Shown here: one piece after another, positions 7,890-16,494 of the stretch
Numbering within the stretch: position 1 is the stretch's first letter
Layout: the number at the start of each line of letters is the position of its first letter
Source of the DNA: JAWKXU01 sp020446465
Lineage (GTDB): Bacteria; Pseudomonadota; Alphaproteobacteria; Sphingomonadales; Sphingomonadaceae
Assembly (NCBI GenBank): GCA_041396845.1
Contig: JAWKXU010000002.1
Span: 496,001-560,000, forward strand
Direction: 5' to 3'
Length of the DNA: 64,000 nucleotides
Program-made: the position numbers and the translations under genes
The notes under the pieces: model-generated
Databases searched by the model: none
What the model was told of the DNA's origin: nothing
What the model saw: the letters and a program-made list of their open reading frames with translations, nothing else

Positions 7890-9158
7890 ATGGCCATGTC
7901 CAGCGATATTCCCGGACCAGTGGCCCGCGCGGGCGCAAGCGGCAGGCGCAGCGGGCCGATTAGCCGCGGCAGGCTGGCGGCCATCGCCGCATTTGCCCTG
8001 CTTGGCGGCTGTGTGCGCCTGATCCCGCAAACGCAAGCGCCGCCTGTCACACCTCCCGCGCCCGTCGCTCCACCAGTGCCAGCCAACGCCTTGCTGGCAG
8101 GCGTGAAGGCAGGGCCGAAAGTTGCATCGCTTGGCCTTACACAGCAGGATGCAGGCGCGGCGCTATCCTCTTTCGTGGAAAGCTGCCCCAAACTTCTCGC
8201 GCGGACTGACAAGAGCGGGCTGACACAGGCCAATGACTGGCGCACGGCCTGTGTGGCGGCAACCACTTGGCAATATGGTAACGCGCCGCAATTCTTCGAA
8301 TCCTACTTTGAAACAGCGCGTGTCGGAGACGGCGCCGCATTCGCGACAGGATATTTCGAGCCGGAGATTGCTGGCAGCCGCACGCCCCGCGCAGGGTATG
8401 CAGTGCCGGTTTACGGGATGCCGCAGGATCTTGTCCGGGACTGGCCTGCCGACACGCCCGAAGCCGAACGCACCGGCCGTCCGCCGCTGGGCCGCTATGA
8501 CAGCGACGGCAAGTTCGTTTCCTATTTCGACCGGGCTGAAATCGAAGATGGCGCTCTGGCTGGCAAGGGCCTCGAAATCGCATGGGCGGCTGATCCGATA
8601 GAGTTCTTCTTCCTCCAGATTCAGGGGTCTGGCCGTTTACGCTCGCCCGACGGCGAAGTAATTCGCATTGGCTACGCCGGGCAGAACGGACGCGAATATG
8701 TCGGGATCGGTTCCCTGATGCGCGAGCGTGGGCTGATCGGCAGCGAACCGGGCCAATACTCCGGCTCCATGCAGGGCATCATGCAGTATCTGCGCGAACA
8801 TCCCGAAGAAGGCCGCGCGCTGATGCGCGAAAACAAAAGCTGGGTCTTCTTCAGGGAGATCAAGGGCGATGGGCCGCTAGGCGCGCTCAGCGTACCGGTA
8901 CGCGCCGAATCCTCCGTTGCTGCCGATCCCAATTATGTTCCCCTCGGCGCGCCGGTCTGGCTGGAACTTGACCGCCGCGAAGCCAATGGCCTGTGGATCG
9001 CACAGGATACCGGCGGCGCTATCAAGGGACCAAACCGGTTTGATACTTTCTGGGGCGCGGGCGACAGCGCCCGCCAGACTGCCGGCGGGATGAGCGGGCG
9101 CGGACAAGCCACGATCCTGCTCCCCAAGGGCACTCTCAAGAAGCTCGGCGTGGAATGA
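7890..9158 (+). CDS. mltA: membrane-bound lytic murein transglycosylase A
   Basis: Cleaves peptidoglycan glycan strands to 1,6-anhydro products in the periplasm. The start at 7890 follows timA by 10 nt and gives a lipoprotein signal with lipobox LGGC (FALLGGCVRLIP), followed by a Pro-rich linker. The MltA domain (YFEPEIAGSRTPRAGYAVPVYG onward) and the C-terminal 3D domain with the catalytic-Asp motif WIAQDTGGAIKG are present. Length is 422 aa, slightly longer than E. coli MltA. It overlaps the following Smr gene by 4 nt (ATGA), indicating translational coupling. Confidence 0.94.
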   Translation: MAMSSDIPGPVARAGASGRRSGPISRGRLAAIAAFALLGGCVRLIPQTQAPPVTPPAPVAPPVPANALLAGVKAGPKVASLGLTQQDAGAALSSFVESCPKLLARTDKSGLTQANDWRTACVAATTWQYGNAPQFFESYFETARVGDGAAFATGYFEPEIAGSRTPRAGYAVPVYGMPQDLVRDWPADTPEAERTGRPPLGRYDSDGKFVSYFDRAEIEDGALAGKGLEIAWAADPIEFFFLQIQGSGRLRSPDGEVIRIGYAGQNGREYVGIGSLMRERGLIGSEPGQYSGSMQGIMQYLREHPEEGRALMRENKSWVFFREIKGDGPLGALSVPVRAESSVAADPNYVPLGAPVWLELDRREANGLWIAQDTGGAIKGPNRFDTFWGAGDSARQTAGGMSGRGQATILLPKGTLKKLGVE

Positions 9159-9733
9159 AGCCCCCACGCGGGCTTTCCCCCGATGAGGCCGCAGTCTGGG
9201 CACGCCTCGCCAAAACGATCACACCGCTGGCGGGCAGGCCAGTCCCACCGGTTAAATCTGCACAGCCACCCGCCCCAACGCCGCGCCCGATGCAATCGGC
9301 CAAAGTTGCGAGGCGACCCGCTTCACCGCCAGCCCCGCCACCAGCCCCGGCAAAGCCAAACCTTTACGCGCGCGGCCCCGCAACCCGGCAGGGGCTGGAT
9401 TCCAGTTGGGAACGCAAACTTGCCAAGGCATCCATAGCGCCCGATTTTACGCTGGACCTGCACGGCACAACGCTCGATGGCGCGCACAGGCGGCTCGATT
9501 CAGGGCTGGATCAGGCTCGTGCCATGGGTGCGCGGCTGGTGCTCGTCGTAACAGGAAAGCCCCGCCCCACCCATGCTGCCGACCGGGGCGAAAGACGCGG
9601 CGCCATTCGCGCCAAGATACTCGACTGGCTGGCATCCGGTCCCCACGCCAGCCAAATCGCGGCCATTCGCACCGCACACCCCCGCCACGGCGGATCAGGC
9701 GCGCTTTACGTTGTGTTGCGGCGGAACGTGTGA
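9155..9733 (+). CDS. Smr domain protein (MutS2-type small domain)
   Basis: Putative nucleic-acid-binding or nicking protein. A disordered Pro/Ala-rich region (residues 30-68) precedes a stand-alone Smr domain that begins FTLDLHGTTLDGAHRRL (98-114, DLHG at 101-104) and contains VLVVTGKP, ending in the family's HPRHGGSGALYVVLRR. In DUF2027-like and SmrA/SmrB families this domain cleaves RNA or DNA; which substrate applies here is unknown. It is translationally coupled to mltA. Confidence 0.88.
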   Translation: MKPPRGLSPDEAAVWARLAKTITPLAGRPVPPVKSAQPPAPTPRPMQSAKVARRPASPPAPPPAPAKPNLYARGPATRQGLDSSWERKLAKASIAPDFTLDLHGTTLDGAHRRLDSGLDQARAMGARLVLVVTGKPRPTHAADRGERRGAIRAKILDWLASGPHASQIAAIRTAHPRHGGSGALYVVLRRNV

Positions 9734-9740
9734 GCGCCGA

Positions 9741-10337
9741 TCAAAGGCACTCACGCCCAAGGTAATCGCGCGATTCGGCGTTCACCAGCGCGGCATGGCC
9801 ATAGTTGGGGTGATCGATCACCACCATCACTTGCCCATCGCCTTTGCGCCACGCCTCAACGCTTTCGGGCGGCAGATCGAAATGGACGAAATGCACCGAA
9901 CTGGCCTTGCCATCGCTGGCACGGGTGCGTTCCACGTCGCCTTCGGGCCGGGCAGGTATGCGTGTGCCTGCAACATCAAGGGCAATGTGCTGCTCTATAC
10001 CGCCAATGGAGCGCAAGAAGGCATCGCGCCGCACTTCATCGTCGATTTCAAACAACAAGGTGGCGGTCAATTCATTGCCCTTGGGAACCATGGGGTCATA
10101 AGCGGCCAGTTCGTCGGCCAGTTGCTCCTCACCCCCCTTTTCGATCCGCAGCATCTCCTGAATCTGGAGCCACATGCTGTCCCATGTTTCAAACAGGATC
10201 GTGGCGTATGGCCCCACAGCCATACGGGTGAGCTTTTTGCGCTGGATCGCTTCTTCCTTCTTGTCCTTGCGGATCGTCTCGTACTGGTCGAGCGGAAGAA
10301 TATCGGCAGCTGTAATGGTGCGTTGGTCACGCGGCAT
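9741..10337 (-). CDS. DUF3501 family protein
   Basis: Conserved protein of unknown activity, 198 aa, no signal peptide or membrane segment. The family start ITAADILPLDQYETIRKDKKEEAIQRKKLTRMAVGP contains the Lys/Arg-rich signature. DUF3501 genes almost always follow a CCG-domain iron-sulfur protein and a rubrerythrin, exactly as here: the spacing to the upstream Fe-S gene is 11 nt. Context therefore points to a peroxide or oxygen defence or iron-sulfur related complex. A direct catalytic role has not been shown and is not visible in the sequence. Confidence 0.85.
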   Translation of the reverse strand: MPRDQRTITAADILPLDQYETIRKDKKEEAIQRKKLTRMAVGPYATILFETWDSMWLQIQEMLRIEKGGEEQLADELAAYDPMVPKGNELTATLLFEIDDEVRRDAFLRSIGGIEQHIALDVAGTRIPARPEGDVERTRASDGKASSVHFVHFDLPPESVEAWRKGDGQVMVVIDHPNYGHAALVNAESRDYLGRECL

Positions 10338-10348
10338 GGGTGTTCACC

Positions 10349-11674
10349 TCAAAGTTCATAGGCCCTGGCCAGCACCTCGATCGGGTGGCCAATGCGGTCA
10401 GGCGGAGTTGCGCCATTGCTTTCGATCACTTGCCTGAGATGCGGCCCGGCCAGGGGGCATTCGGACACGATCAGATCGGGATCATCCTTTGCGAGTGCGC
10501 GGGCAGCCGGACGGCCCACTTTCACGGCGCGGTCAAAGTTCTCCTTGAAGATGCCCCACTTCCCGCCGTGGCCGGAACACCGCTCTGTCAGGCGCGGTTT
10601 CGCTTCGGGGATCAGCTTCAGCATTTCCATCGCCTTGGCGCCCATATTCTGCGCGCGGGCGTGGCAGGCAAAGTGGACGGCGATGGATTTGGCCATCGGT
10701 TCGATCGGCACAAGCCCCACGTCCTTTGACAGGCGGACAACATATTCCGACACGTCGAACGTATGTTCGCTAAGCTGCTTGACGGCAGCATTGTCCGGCA
10801 GGATCAGCGGCCATTCGAACTTCAGCATGAGCGCGCAACTGGTGGTGAGCGGGACAATATCCCAGCCATCTTCGATAAGCGGCGCGAAATGTGCAGAAAT
10901 CCGTTCGGCTCGGCTCGCCACTTCGGGCAAATCGCCGTTTTCGAACTTCGGCATTCCGCAACAATCGGGATATTCGACGCGCACTTCCAGCCCCTGATGC
11001 GCGAAAACCTTCATCGCTGCATGGCCAGGTGTGCCATCGTTGAAGTTGTCATGGCAGCCTGCATAGATCGCAACCTTGCGACCAAAGGCAGGGCCTTCCC
11101 GGTTCGGCGGCGGGATCGTGGCCGGGGCCTGATTGGTAAGCGGCGTATCCATGAACGGCGGCAAGTGCGCGCGCTTGTCGATACCCAATGTCGCTTCCAG
11201 CGCGGGCCGGGTGAGGGCGTTGCCTTCCTTCGTCGCCCAGTTGGCGAGGCCTGACATGGCTGATCCCAGCTTGCCATTGCGGGTCATGTTGGAAAACTGT
11301 TCATCGGCAAAGGACGTCTCGCCCTTGCGATGTTCGATCGCGCGCGCGCGCAGCATCAGGTGCGGGAAATCAAGATCAAATGCGTGCGGCGGCACATAAG
11401 GACACTTCGTCATGAAGCACATGTCGCACAAGGTGCAGGCATCGACGACGGCCTTCAACTGGCCCTTGTCGAGATCGTCCACTTCCTCGTTCGGGCTTTC
11501 ATCAACCGCATCGAACAGGATCGGGAAACTGTCGCACAGATTGAAGCAGCGGCGGCATCCGTGACAAATATCGAAGACGCGGCGCAGTTCTTTGTCCAGC
11601 GCTTCCTCGTCATACCATTCTTCGTCCTGCCACGGGATATTGTGGCGGGTGGGTGCTTCGAGACTACCTTCCAT
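10349..11674 (-). CDS. heterodisulfide-reductase-like Fe-S protein with CCG domains
   Basis: Cytosolic electron-transfer or oxidoreductase subunit, 441 aa. Two [4Fe-4S] ferredoxin motifs lie at C37/C40/C43/C47 and C80/C83/C86/C91. They are followed by two CCG-type domains with YPDCCGMPKFENGD and a second, modified RCSGHGGKWG where the usual CCG cysteine pair is altered. The family resembles GlpC/HdrB. It is placed between rubrerythrin and DUF3501 on one strand, which suggests it passes electrons to the rubrerythrin. An intrinsic terminator separates it from rubrerythrin, so it may have its own promoter or depend on read-through. Confidence 0.88.
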   Translation of the reverse strand: MEGSLEAPTRHNIPWQDEEWYDEEALDKELRRVFDICHGCRRCFNLCDSFPILFDAVDESPNEEVDDLDKGQLKAVVDACTLCDMCFMTKCPYVPPHAFDLDFPHLMLRARAIEHRKGETSFADEQFSNMTRNGKLGSAMSGLANWATKEGNALTRPALEATLGIDKRAHLPPFMDTPLTNQAPATIPPPNREGPAFGRKVAIYAGCHDNFNDGTPGHAAMKVFAHQGLEVRVEYPDCCGMPKFENGDLPEVASRAERISAHFAPLIEDGWDIVPLTTSCALMLKFEWPLILPDNAAVKQLSEHTFDVSEYVVRLSKDVGLVPIEPMAKSIAVHFACHARAQNMGAKAMEMLKLIPEAKPRLTERCSGHGGKWGIFKENFDRAVKVGRPAARALAKDDPDLIVSECPLAGPHLRQVIESNGATPPDRIGHPIEVLARAYEL

Positions 11675-11710
11675 GCGGCTTTCCCCTGTCTGAAATCCGG
11701 TGATTGGATG

Positions 11711-11746
11711 AAAAAGGCCGGCGGCGCACAGAGGCGCGCACCGGCC
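11711..11746 (-). terminator. rho-independent terminator after rubrerythrin
   Basis: On the minus strand a GC-rich hairpin (arms GGCCGG and CCGGCC, extended by GCGC pairs) is followed directly by TTTTT (complement of 11711-11715). It lies about 17 bases past the rubrerythrin stop and before the Fe-S protein gene. Confidence 0.8.
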
Positions 11747-11762
11747 CTTCCATGTCGATCAA

Positions 11763-12182
11763 TCAGGCGTCGAGGCTGTCGAGCGTCTTCTGGAACTTGC
11801 CAGCGTGGCTCTTTTCAGCCTTGGCAAGCGTTTCGAACCAGTCAGCGATTTCGTCGAAGCCTTCTTCGCGCGCCGTCTTGGCCATGCCCGGATACATGTC
11901 GGTATATTCGTGCGTTTCGCCAGCGACTGCGGCTTTCAGGTTGTCGGAGGTGCCGCCAATTGCGAGGCCGGTGGCCGGATCGCCGCATTCTTCGAGGTAT
12001 TCGAGGTGGCCGTGCGCGTGGCCGGTTTCACCTTCGGCGGTTGAGCGGAACACGGCAGCAACGTCGTTGTAGCCTTCGATGTCGGCTTTCTGTGCGAAAT
12101 AGAGGTAACGGCGGTTGGCCTGGCTTTCACCGGCAAACGCCTCTTTCAGGTTTCCTTCGGTTTTTGAACCCTTCAGTGCCAT
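11763..12182 (-). CDS. rubrerythrin (erythrin type, no rubredoxin domain)
   Basis: Non-haem diiron peroxidase that reduces hydrogen peroxide. The 139 residues form the ferritin-like four-helix diiron domain with ExxH-type ligands visible in EAFAGESQANRRYLYFAQ, AEGETGHAHGHLEYL, AGETHEYTDMYP and LAKAEKSHAGKF. The C-terminal rubredoxin domain of classical rubrerythrins is absent, so electrons must come from a separate partner, plausibly the Fe-S protein encoded next. It is the first gene of the conserved trio and is followed by a strong intrinsic terminator. Confidence 0.93.
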   Translation of the reverse strand: MALKGSKTEGNLKEAFAGESQANRRYLYFAQKADIEGYNDVAAVFRSTAEGETGHAHGHLEYLEECGDPATGLAIGGTSDNLKAAVAGETHEYTDMYPGMAKTAREEGFDEIADWFETLAKAEKSHAGKFQKTLDSLDA

Positions 12183-12344
12183 GATTATGCTCCTTGATTT
12201 GAGTAAAAGAATCCGTCGTCAGGAAGTGGACCCTTCCACGCGCAATTTCCATCGCAAATTTCCCCGGTCAATAATCGATAAAACCGATCAAACGCCTGCG
12301 AATTATTTGCAATAAGGATTAAACCAGTGTCCGATCACAGGACC

Positions 12345-12371
12345 GGCTGCCCCGTAAAAAACAGGGCAGCC
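12345..12371 (-). terminator. hairpin downstream of pirin gene
   Basis: A perfect 8-bp stem GGCTGCCC/GGGCAGCC with an 11-nt A-rich loop lies 12 bases after the pirin stop on the minus strand. There is no T-run after the stem, so termination strength is uncertain. Confidence 0.45.
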
Positions 12372-12382
12372 ATCACTTGCAG

Positions 12383-13246
12383 TCAGGCAGGGGCCATCGC
12401 GCCGAACCGGCCACTGTTGAAATCATTGAACGCAGTGCGGATTTCATCTTCGCTGTTCATCACGAAGGGGCCATAGCCGACAACGGGTTCATCAATCGGC
12501 TCTCCGGTCATCACCAGCACCATGCTGTCGCGATCGGCCGCAATCTGCACTCCATCGCCATCAATCGACAGGGAAGCAATTTCCGCTTCGCCCACAGCCT
12601 TGCCGTCAATTGTGACATGCCCGGCAAGCACCGCAATCATGCTGGTGTGCCCTGCAGGCAATGGCAGCGCAATGCTGGCACCTGCATCAAGCCGCACATC
12701 CCAGAGATTGACGGGCGTAAAGGTGCGGGCGGCCCCGCGTGTTCCTTCCAGATCGCCCGCGATGACCCGCGCCCGTGCGCCATTCAGCACCACTTCGGGG
12801 ATCATGTCCCGCGTGATGGCCTGGTAGGCCGGTGGCGTCATCTTGTCCTTTGCAGGCAGGTTGACCCACAACTGGACCATGCGAAAAGGCCCGCCGCTTC
12901 TGGAGTATCCGGGGGAGTGGAACTCTTCGTGGATGATGCCTGCACCTGCTGTCATCCACTGAACATCGCCACTGCCGATCGTGCCCCCGCCGCCGGCATT
13001 GTCCCGGTGGCTGACTTCGCCATCATAGACAATGGTCACGGTTTCGAACCCGCGATGCGGGTGCTGGCCCACGCCGCGCGGCTGGCCGCTGACTGGCTCA
13101 AAGGTCCATGGCCCTGCATAGTCGAACAGCAGGAACGGGCTGATCACCTGTGTATCGCCGTTGTAGCTGAACAGGGAACGGACCGGGAAACCGTCACCGA
13201 CCCAGTGGCTGGAATCACTTCGGAAAATCTTTTCGACTGTCTTCAT
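12383..13246 (-). CDS. pirin family protein
   Basis: Bicupin iron-binding protein of the pirin family; bacterial members include quercetin dioxygenases and redox-linked regulators. The metal site is seen in GVGQHPHRGFETVTIVYDGEVSHRD (two His, then His, with Glu later in GIIHEEFHSPGY). The start MKTVEKIFRSDSS at 13246 has AAAGG upstream; a further ATG at 13261 adds five residues. Length is 287 aa. It is divergent from an HxlR regulator with operator-like repeats between them, so HxlR probably controls it, perhaps in response to redox or electrophilic stress. Confidence 0.9.
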   Translation of the reverse strand: MKTVEKIFRSDSSHWVGDGFPVRSLFSYNGDTQVISPFLLFDYAGPWTFEPVSGQPRGVGQHPHRGFETVTIVYDGEVSHRDNAGGGGTIGSGDVQWMTAGAGIIHEEFHSPGYSRSGGPFRMVQLWVNLPAKDKMTPPAYQAITRDMIPEVVLNGARARVIAGDLEGTRGAARTFTPVNLWDVRLDAGASIALPLPAGHTSMIAVLAGHVTIDGKAVGEAEIASLSIDGDGVQIAADRDSMVLVMTGEPIDEPVVGYGPFVMNSEDEIRTAFNDFNSGRFGAMAPA

Positions 13247-13287
13247 GGAACAACCTTTCAAGGGGGCGTTTGCCTGCCCCGCCCCTA

Positions 13288-13337
13288 GGCATTGCCTTTA
13301 TGTTGCAACCTACATATGTGGACACAGGCAATGCAAC
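13288..13337. promoter_or_regulatory. putative HxlR operator between pirin and hxlR
   Basis: Inverted arms GCATTGCC (13289-13296) and GGCAATGC (13327-13334) surround an inner GTTGCA/TGCAAC pair (13302-13307, 13332-13337) and the palindrome ACATATGT. This is the only dyad-rich segment in the divergent spacer, so it is the likely binding site of the adjacent HxlR protein. Confidence 0.45.
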
Positions 13338-13363
13338 AAGTACGATCCTTAAGGATACTGTAA

Positions 13364-13690
13364 ATGAGTATGCTGCAACGCGAGGAAGACAAGCCTCTCT
13401 GCCCCGCCGAACGCGCCCTTGAACTGCTGTCCGGCAAGTGGAGGCCAATGGTCATCTTCTGGCTTCTGGATGGGCCGCTGCGGTTCAATGCGTTGCAGCG
13501 CCGACTGGGGGCAATCACCCACCGCACACTGTCCAGAACGCTCAAGGAGATGGAAGCCGACGGACTGATCTGGCGGCAGGATTACCGCGAAATCCCGCCG
13601 CGCGTCGATTATGGCCTGACCGCGCGCGGACGAAGCCTGAAACCCATTCTCGATGCAATGGAACATTGGGCGCTGGGCAATATGGAATAA
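13364..13690 (+). CDS. HxlR-family winged-helix transcriptional regulator
   Basis: DNA-binding repressor or activator, 108 aa. The HxlR signature is complete: CPAERALELLSGKWRPMVIFWLLDGPLRFNALQRRLGAITHRTLSRTLKEMEADGLI. A cysteine (C19 by count in MSMLQREEDKPLCPAE it is C13) stands just before the winged helix, the position used for thiol or aldehyde sensing in several family members. The ribosome site AAGGA precedes ATG 13364. It faces the pirin gene and probably regulates it and itself. Confidence 0.92.
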   Translation: MSMLQREEDKPLCPAERALELLSGKWRPMVIFWLLDGPLRFNALQRRLGAITHRTLSRTLKEMEADGLIWRQDYREIPPRVDYGLTARGRSLKPILDAMEHWALGNME

Positions 13691-13885
13691 CGGCAACACA
13701 ATACCTGGCTGATGCGAAAGGGTGGAAACGCCAGAAGGCTGGCACCGATTTCACAAATGGCACTTCAACATCTGATTTGTGATATTATTTAACAGGTTGG
13801 AGATCTTGTCTTCAGCCTATGACGTTCAAGTAATCGATTTGTGTCATAATTGCCTCTCTCCAGCGATTTAGCGTGAGGCGTTGCC

Positions 13886-16348
13886 GTGAAAGAGAAGGAA
13901 CTCAGGCTTGCACTTGTATTTTATGGTGGCGTTTCGCTTGCCATTTACCAGCATGGTGTAAACCGGGAAATTCTCAATCTTCTGCGGGCATCGCGTGCCT
14001 ATCATGCTCCGCGAACACCCACGCTAAAACAGGCCCCTTCCCACACCTACGATGCGCAAGCGCATTGGCCTTCATCCACCGAGCCTGTCTATTTCGATCT
14101 GCTGAAGGCATTGGGCAAATCACTGGATTTGCGGGTTATTGTCGACATAATCTCGGGATCGTCCGCAGGCGGCATCAACGGCATAACGCTCGGCCGGGCC
14201 ATCGCGCACGATCTCGATATTGCGCCGATTACGAAACTCTGGCTGGACGAAGCGGACATTCTCAGCCTGCTTGCGCCCAAGGCACGCCCCAAACCCTGGA
14301 GCAAATGGTATGTCTGGCCGTTTGTGCGCCTGCTTTTCCTGGGTATGAAAAGGGAAGGACTGCTGCCCGCCGAAAGCGGGGTGGAAATGCGCCACCGCAT
14401 AACCTCTTTCATCCGTTCACGCTGGTTCAAACCGCCACTGGACGGGGAGCATTTTCTCGACCTGCTTTTTAATGGCTTTGAAGCGATGAACGCTGATGCG
14501 GCAAGGCAATCAACCTTGCTGCCACCCGAAAGCCTGCTCGATGTCTATCTATCGGTTACGGAGTATTACGGCTTTGAACGGCCTATCTTCATCCATGACC
14601 CGCCGGTTATTCACGAACGCGATTACAGGCGCCTGCTGCATTTCATGGCGCGCAGTTCGGGCGAGCAAAGCCCGGTTTCAGGCTTTGATGACGATAATAT
14701 AGCCGGCCTTGCCTTCGCCAGCAGGGCAACTGCGAGTTATCCCGGCGCTTTCCCGCCTGCGTCCATTGCCGAACTCGATGATTTTCTGAAAAAAACATCA
14801 AGAACATGGGGCGGGCGATCCCGGTTTTATGATGCAAATTTCGCTGCCGAGCTTGCAGCCAGCCTCCACCCGGAAGACATCATCCTGCTCGATGGGAGCA
14901 TTCTCAACAACCGGCCTGTGCAGGCAGCCATTCGCGCCATCTCCCAGCATTACGCCTATCGTGAGGTTGATCGCAGGCTGGTCTATGTCGACCCCCACCC
15001 TGTCCACCCGGATCAGGCAAAGACTGGCCAGATACCGGGATTTTTTTCAACTATTCGCAATGCGTTAAGCGACCTTCCGCGCACTATCCCGATTTTTGAG
15101 GAACTGGAAAGCGTGGGCATTCTGAACAGCCAGGTCGACCGGCTTCAGGAAATTGTCGAACTGTCGCGCGACCATGTCATTTCACTGATTGAACAGGCCA
15201 CGGTGGGGGCAATCGGCGATGAATTATCGGAAGGTGAAATCCGCCATCTGAGGCTCACATCAACGAACGCCCTCGCTGCCATGGCGCTGGTCTATGACCC
15301 GTGGGTGCGCGCGCTGGTCAATGAAGGCATCGACGTCATAACCAGCATAATCAACGATATCTGCGGCTATAATCGCTTTTCAGAGAAATCCGTTCGCACC
15401 AGGCGCGTAATCGAGGCCTGGTGCAAGGCCCACGCCATTCTTGCCGACAATTATCGCATTCCCGATGAAGTCATGGAGGACAAGGGCCTGCCCGTTTTTT
15501 CGCGTTTTATCGTCGATTTCGGGATTCCCTATAAGAAGCGCCGGATTTCACTTGTGATAAGCAGCGTCAATTCTCTTTATCGCAAGCTGGACCAACCGGC
15601 TTTTGCCTCTGCCTCATCCGCGGACCTCGACCAGTTGAAGCGCAAACTCACAAGAAGCCTTGAAGACCTCGATCGTGGGGCCAGCGCCTATCGATCGGAC
15701 CGAAAGTTACGATTGCAGGCCTGCAACCTGTTTTGCAGCGCGAGTTTCGACGACTGGGGCGGCCCGGAAAATTTTGCACACTTTCACGATGCCGACCTGA
15801 CCAGCCTCCTCAACGCCATCAGCCAGACGTTCTCCCTCGTCGGAACGAATGTCGAGGTGGATAAAATCCTCACCTCACCCGAAGTAAACCGGATGAGCGC
15901 GCGATGCCGTCAGGAAATACGCTCCGGCTTCGTTGGCTTTCCGTACTGGGACATCGTTTTGCTTCCCGTCATGGGCGCAATTTATCAAACGATGCCCAAT
16001 GCCTATTCCTTCAGCAAGATACTGATAGATCGCATCAGCCCGGTTGATGGCACCAGCTTTGCCGAAATTATGAAACTGCGCGCGCTGCAGGGCGCGTCGG
16101 TGATCGGGTTTGGCGGATTCATGAGCAGACAGGCGCGGGAGAACGATTATTTGTGGGGGCGTCTGAATGGCGTCGAACGGCTTGTCGATATCATCAAAAG
16201 CGCTGTTGCGGATCCGGAGCTGAAGGCCACAATCGATTTTGAAGCCTTCAAAAAACAAGCATTTACGATCGTGCTCGATCAGGAAAGCGACGCTCTCGGC
16301 ACGGCAAGCGAAACGATCGCAGCAATCCGCCGGGCGCTGGCGCCTTAA
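13886..16348 (+). CDS. patatin-like phospholipase with DUF3376-type C-terminus
   Basis: Predicted serine lipid acyl hydrolase, 820 aa, of the long patatin-like family (TIGR03607-like: N-terminal patatin, C-terminal DUF3376) whose role is unknown. The oxyanion region is YGGVSLAIYQHGV (residues 13-25), the nucleophile is S93 in GSSAG, and the dyad Asp is D336 in LLDGS. About residues 400-820 are the long alpha-helical C-terminal part. There is no signal peptide or clear membrane segment. The start is GTG with weak spacing to GAGG. Base use looks AT-richer than its neighbours, with more TTT/ATT codons. It heads the accessory cluster. It is not a CBASS CapV: it is far longer and no nucleotidyltransferase is nearby. 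Confidence 0.88.
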   Translation: MKEKELRLALVFYGGVSLAIYQHGVNREILNLLRASRAYHAPRTPTLKQAPSHTYDAQAHWPSSTEPVYFDLLKALGKSLDLRVIVDIISGSSAGGINGITLGRAIAHDLDIAPITKLWLDEADILSLLAPKARPKPWSKWYVWPFVRLLFLGMKREGLLPAESGVEMRHRITSFIRSRWFKPPLDGEHFLDLLFNGFEAMNADAARQSTLLPPESLLDVYLSVTEYYGFERPIFIHDPPVIHERDYRRLLHFMARSSGEQSPVSGFDDDNIAGLAFASRATASYPGAFPPASIAELDDFLKKTSRTWGGRSRFYDANFAAELAASLHPEDIILLDGSILNNRPVQAAIRAISQHYAYREVDRRLVYVDPHPVHPDQAKTGQIPGFFSTIRNALSDLPRTIPIFEELESVGILNSQVDRLQEIVELSRDHVISLIEQATVGAIGDELSEGEIRHLRLTSTNALAAMALVYDPWVRALVNEGIDVITSIINDICGYNRFSEKSVRTRRVIEAWCKAHAILADNYRIPDEVMEDKGLPVFSRFIVDFGIPYKKRRISLVISSVNSLYRKLDQPAFASASSADLDQLKRKLTRSLEDLDRGASAYRSDRKLRLQACNLFCSASFDDWGGPENFAHFHDADLTSLLNAISQTFSLVGTNVEVDKILTSPEVNRMSARCRQEIRSGFVGFPYWDIVLLPVMGAIYQTMPNAYSFSKILIDRISPVDGTSFAEIMKLRALQGASVIGFGGFMSRQARENDYLWGRLNGVERLVDIIKSAVADPELKATIDFEAFKKQAFTIVLDQESDALGTASETIAAIRRALAP

Positions 16349-16369
16349 AGCATTTCGAGAAAAAGTTGA

Positions 16370-16413
16370 TAGACTTTTTCAGCTAAGAAATGCGGAAAAT
16401 CAAAAGGCTATAG
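16370..16413 (-). repeat. dispersed intergenic repeat, copy B
   Basis: Read on the minus strand, these 44 nt match 58876-58919 at 37 of 44 positions, including 19 identical in a row (TTTTGATTTTCCGCATTTC). The copy overlaps a hairpin with arms GCATTTC (16350) and GAAATGC (16387) and inner arms AAAAAGT/ACTTTTT. It fills the gap after the patatin stop and may act as a terminator or processing site. Confidence 0.65.
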
Positions 16414-16494
16414 GCGGCGTGGGCGCTGGCTCTGGCATTTCCTGCGCTGGACCCCATATTATCAGGGTGATTTGTCTGACCGAGGCACGCTGCC

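Noticed and set aside
12270..12300. FNR-like site upstream of rubrerythrin (minus strand TTGATCGGTTTTATCGAT)
   Set aside because: Only the TTGAT half fits; the ATCAA half is absent at the right spacing.
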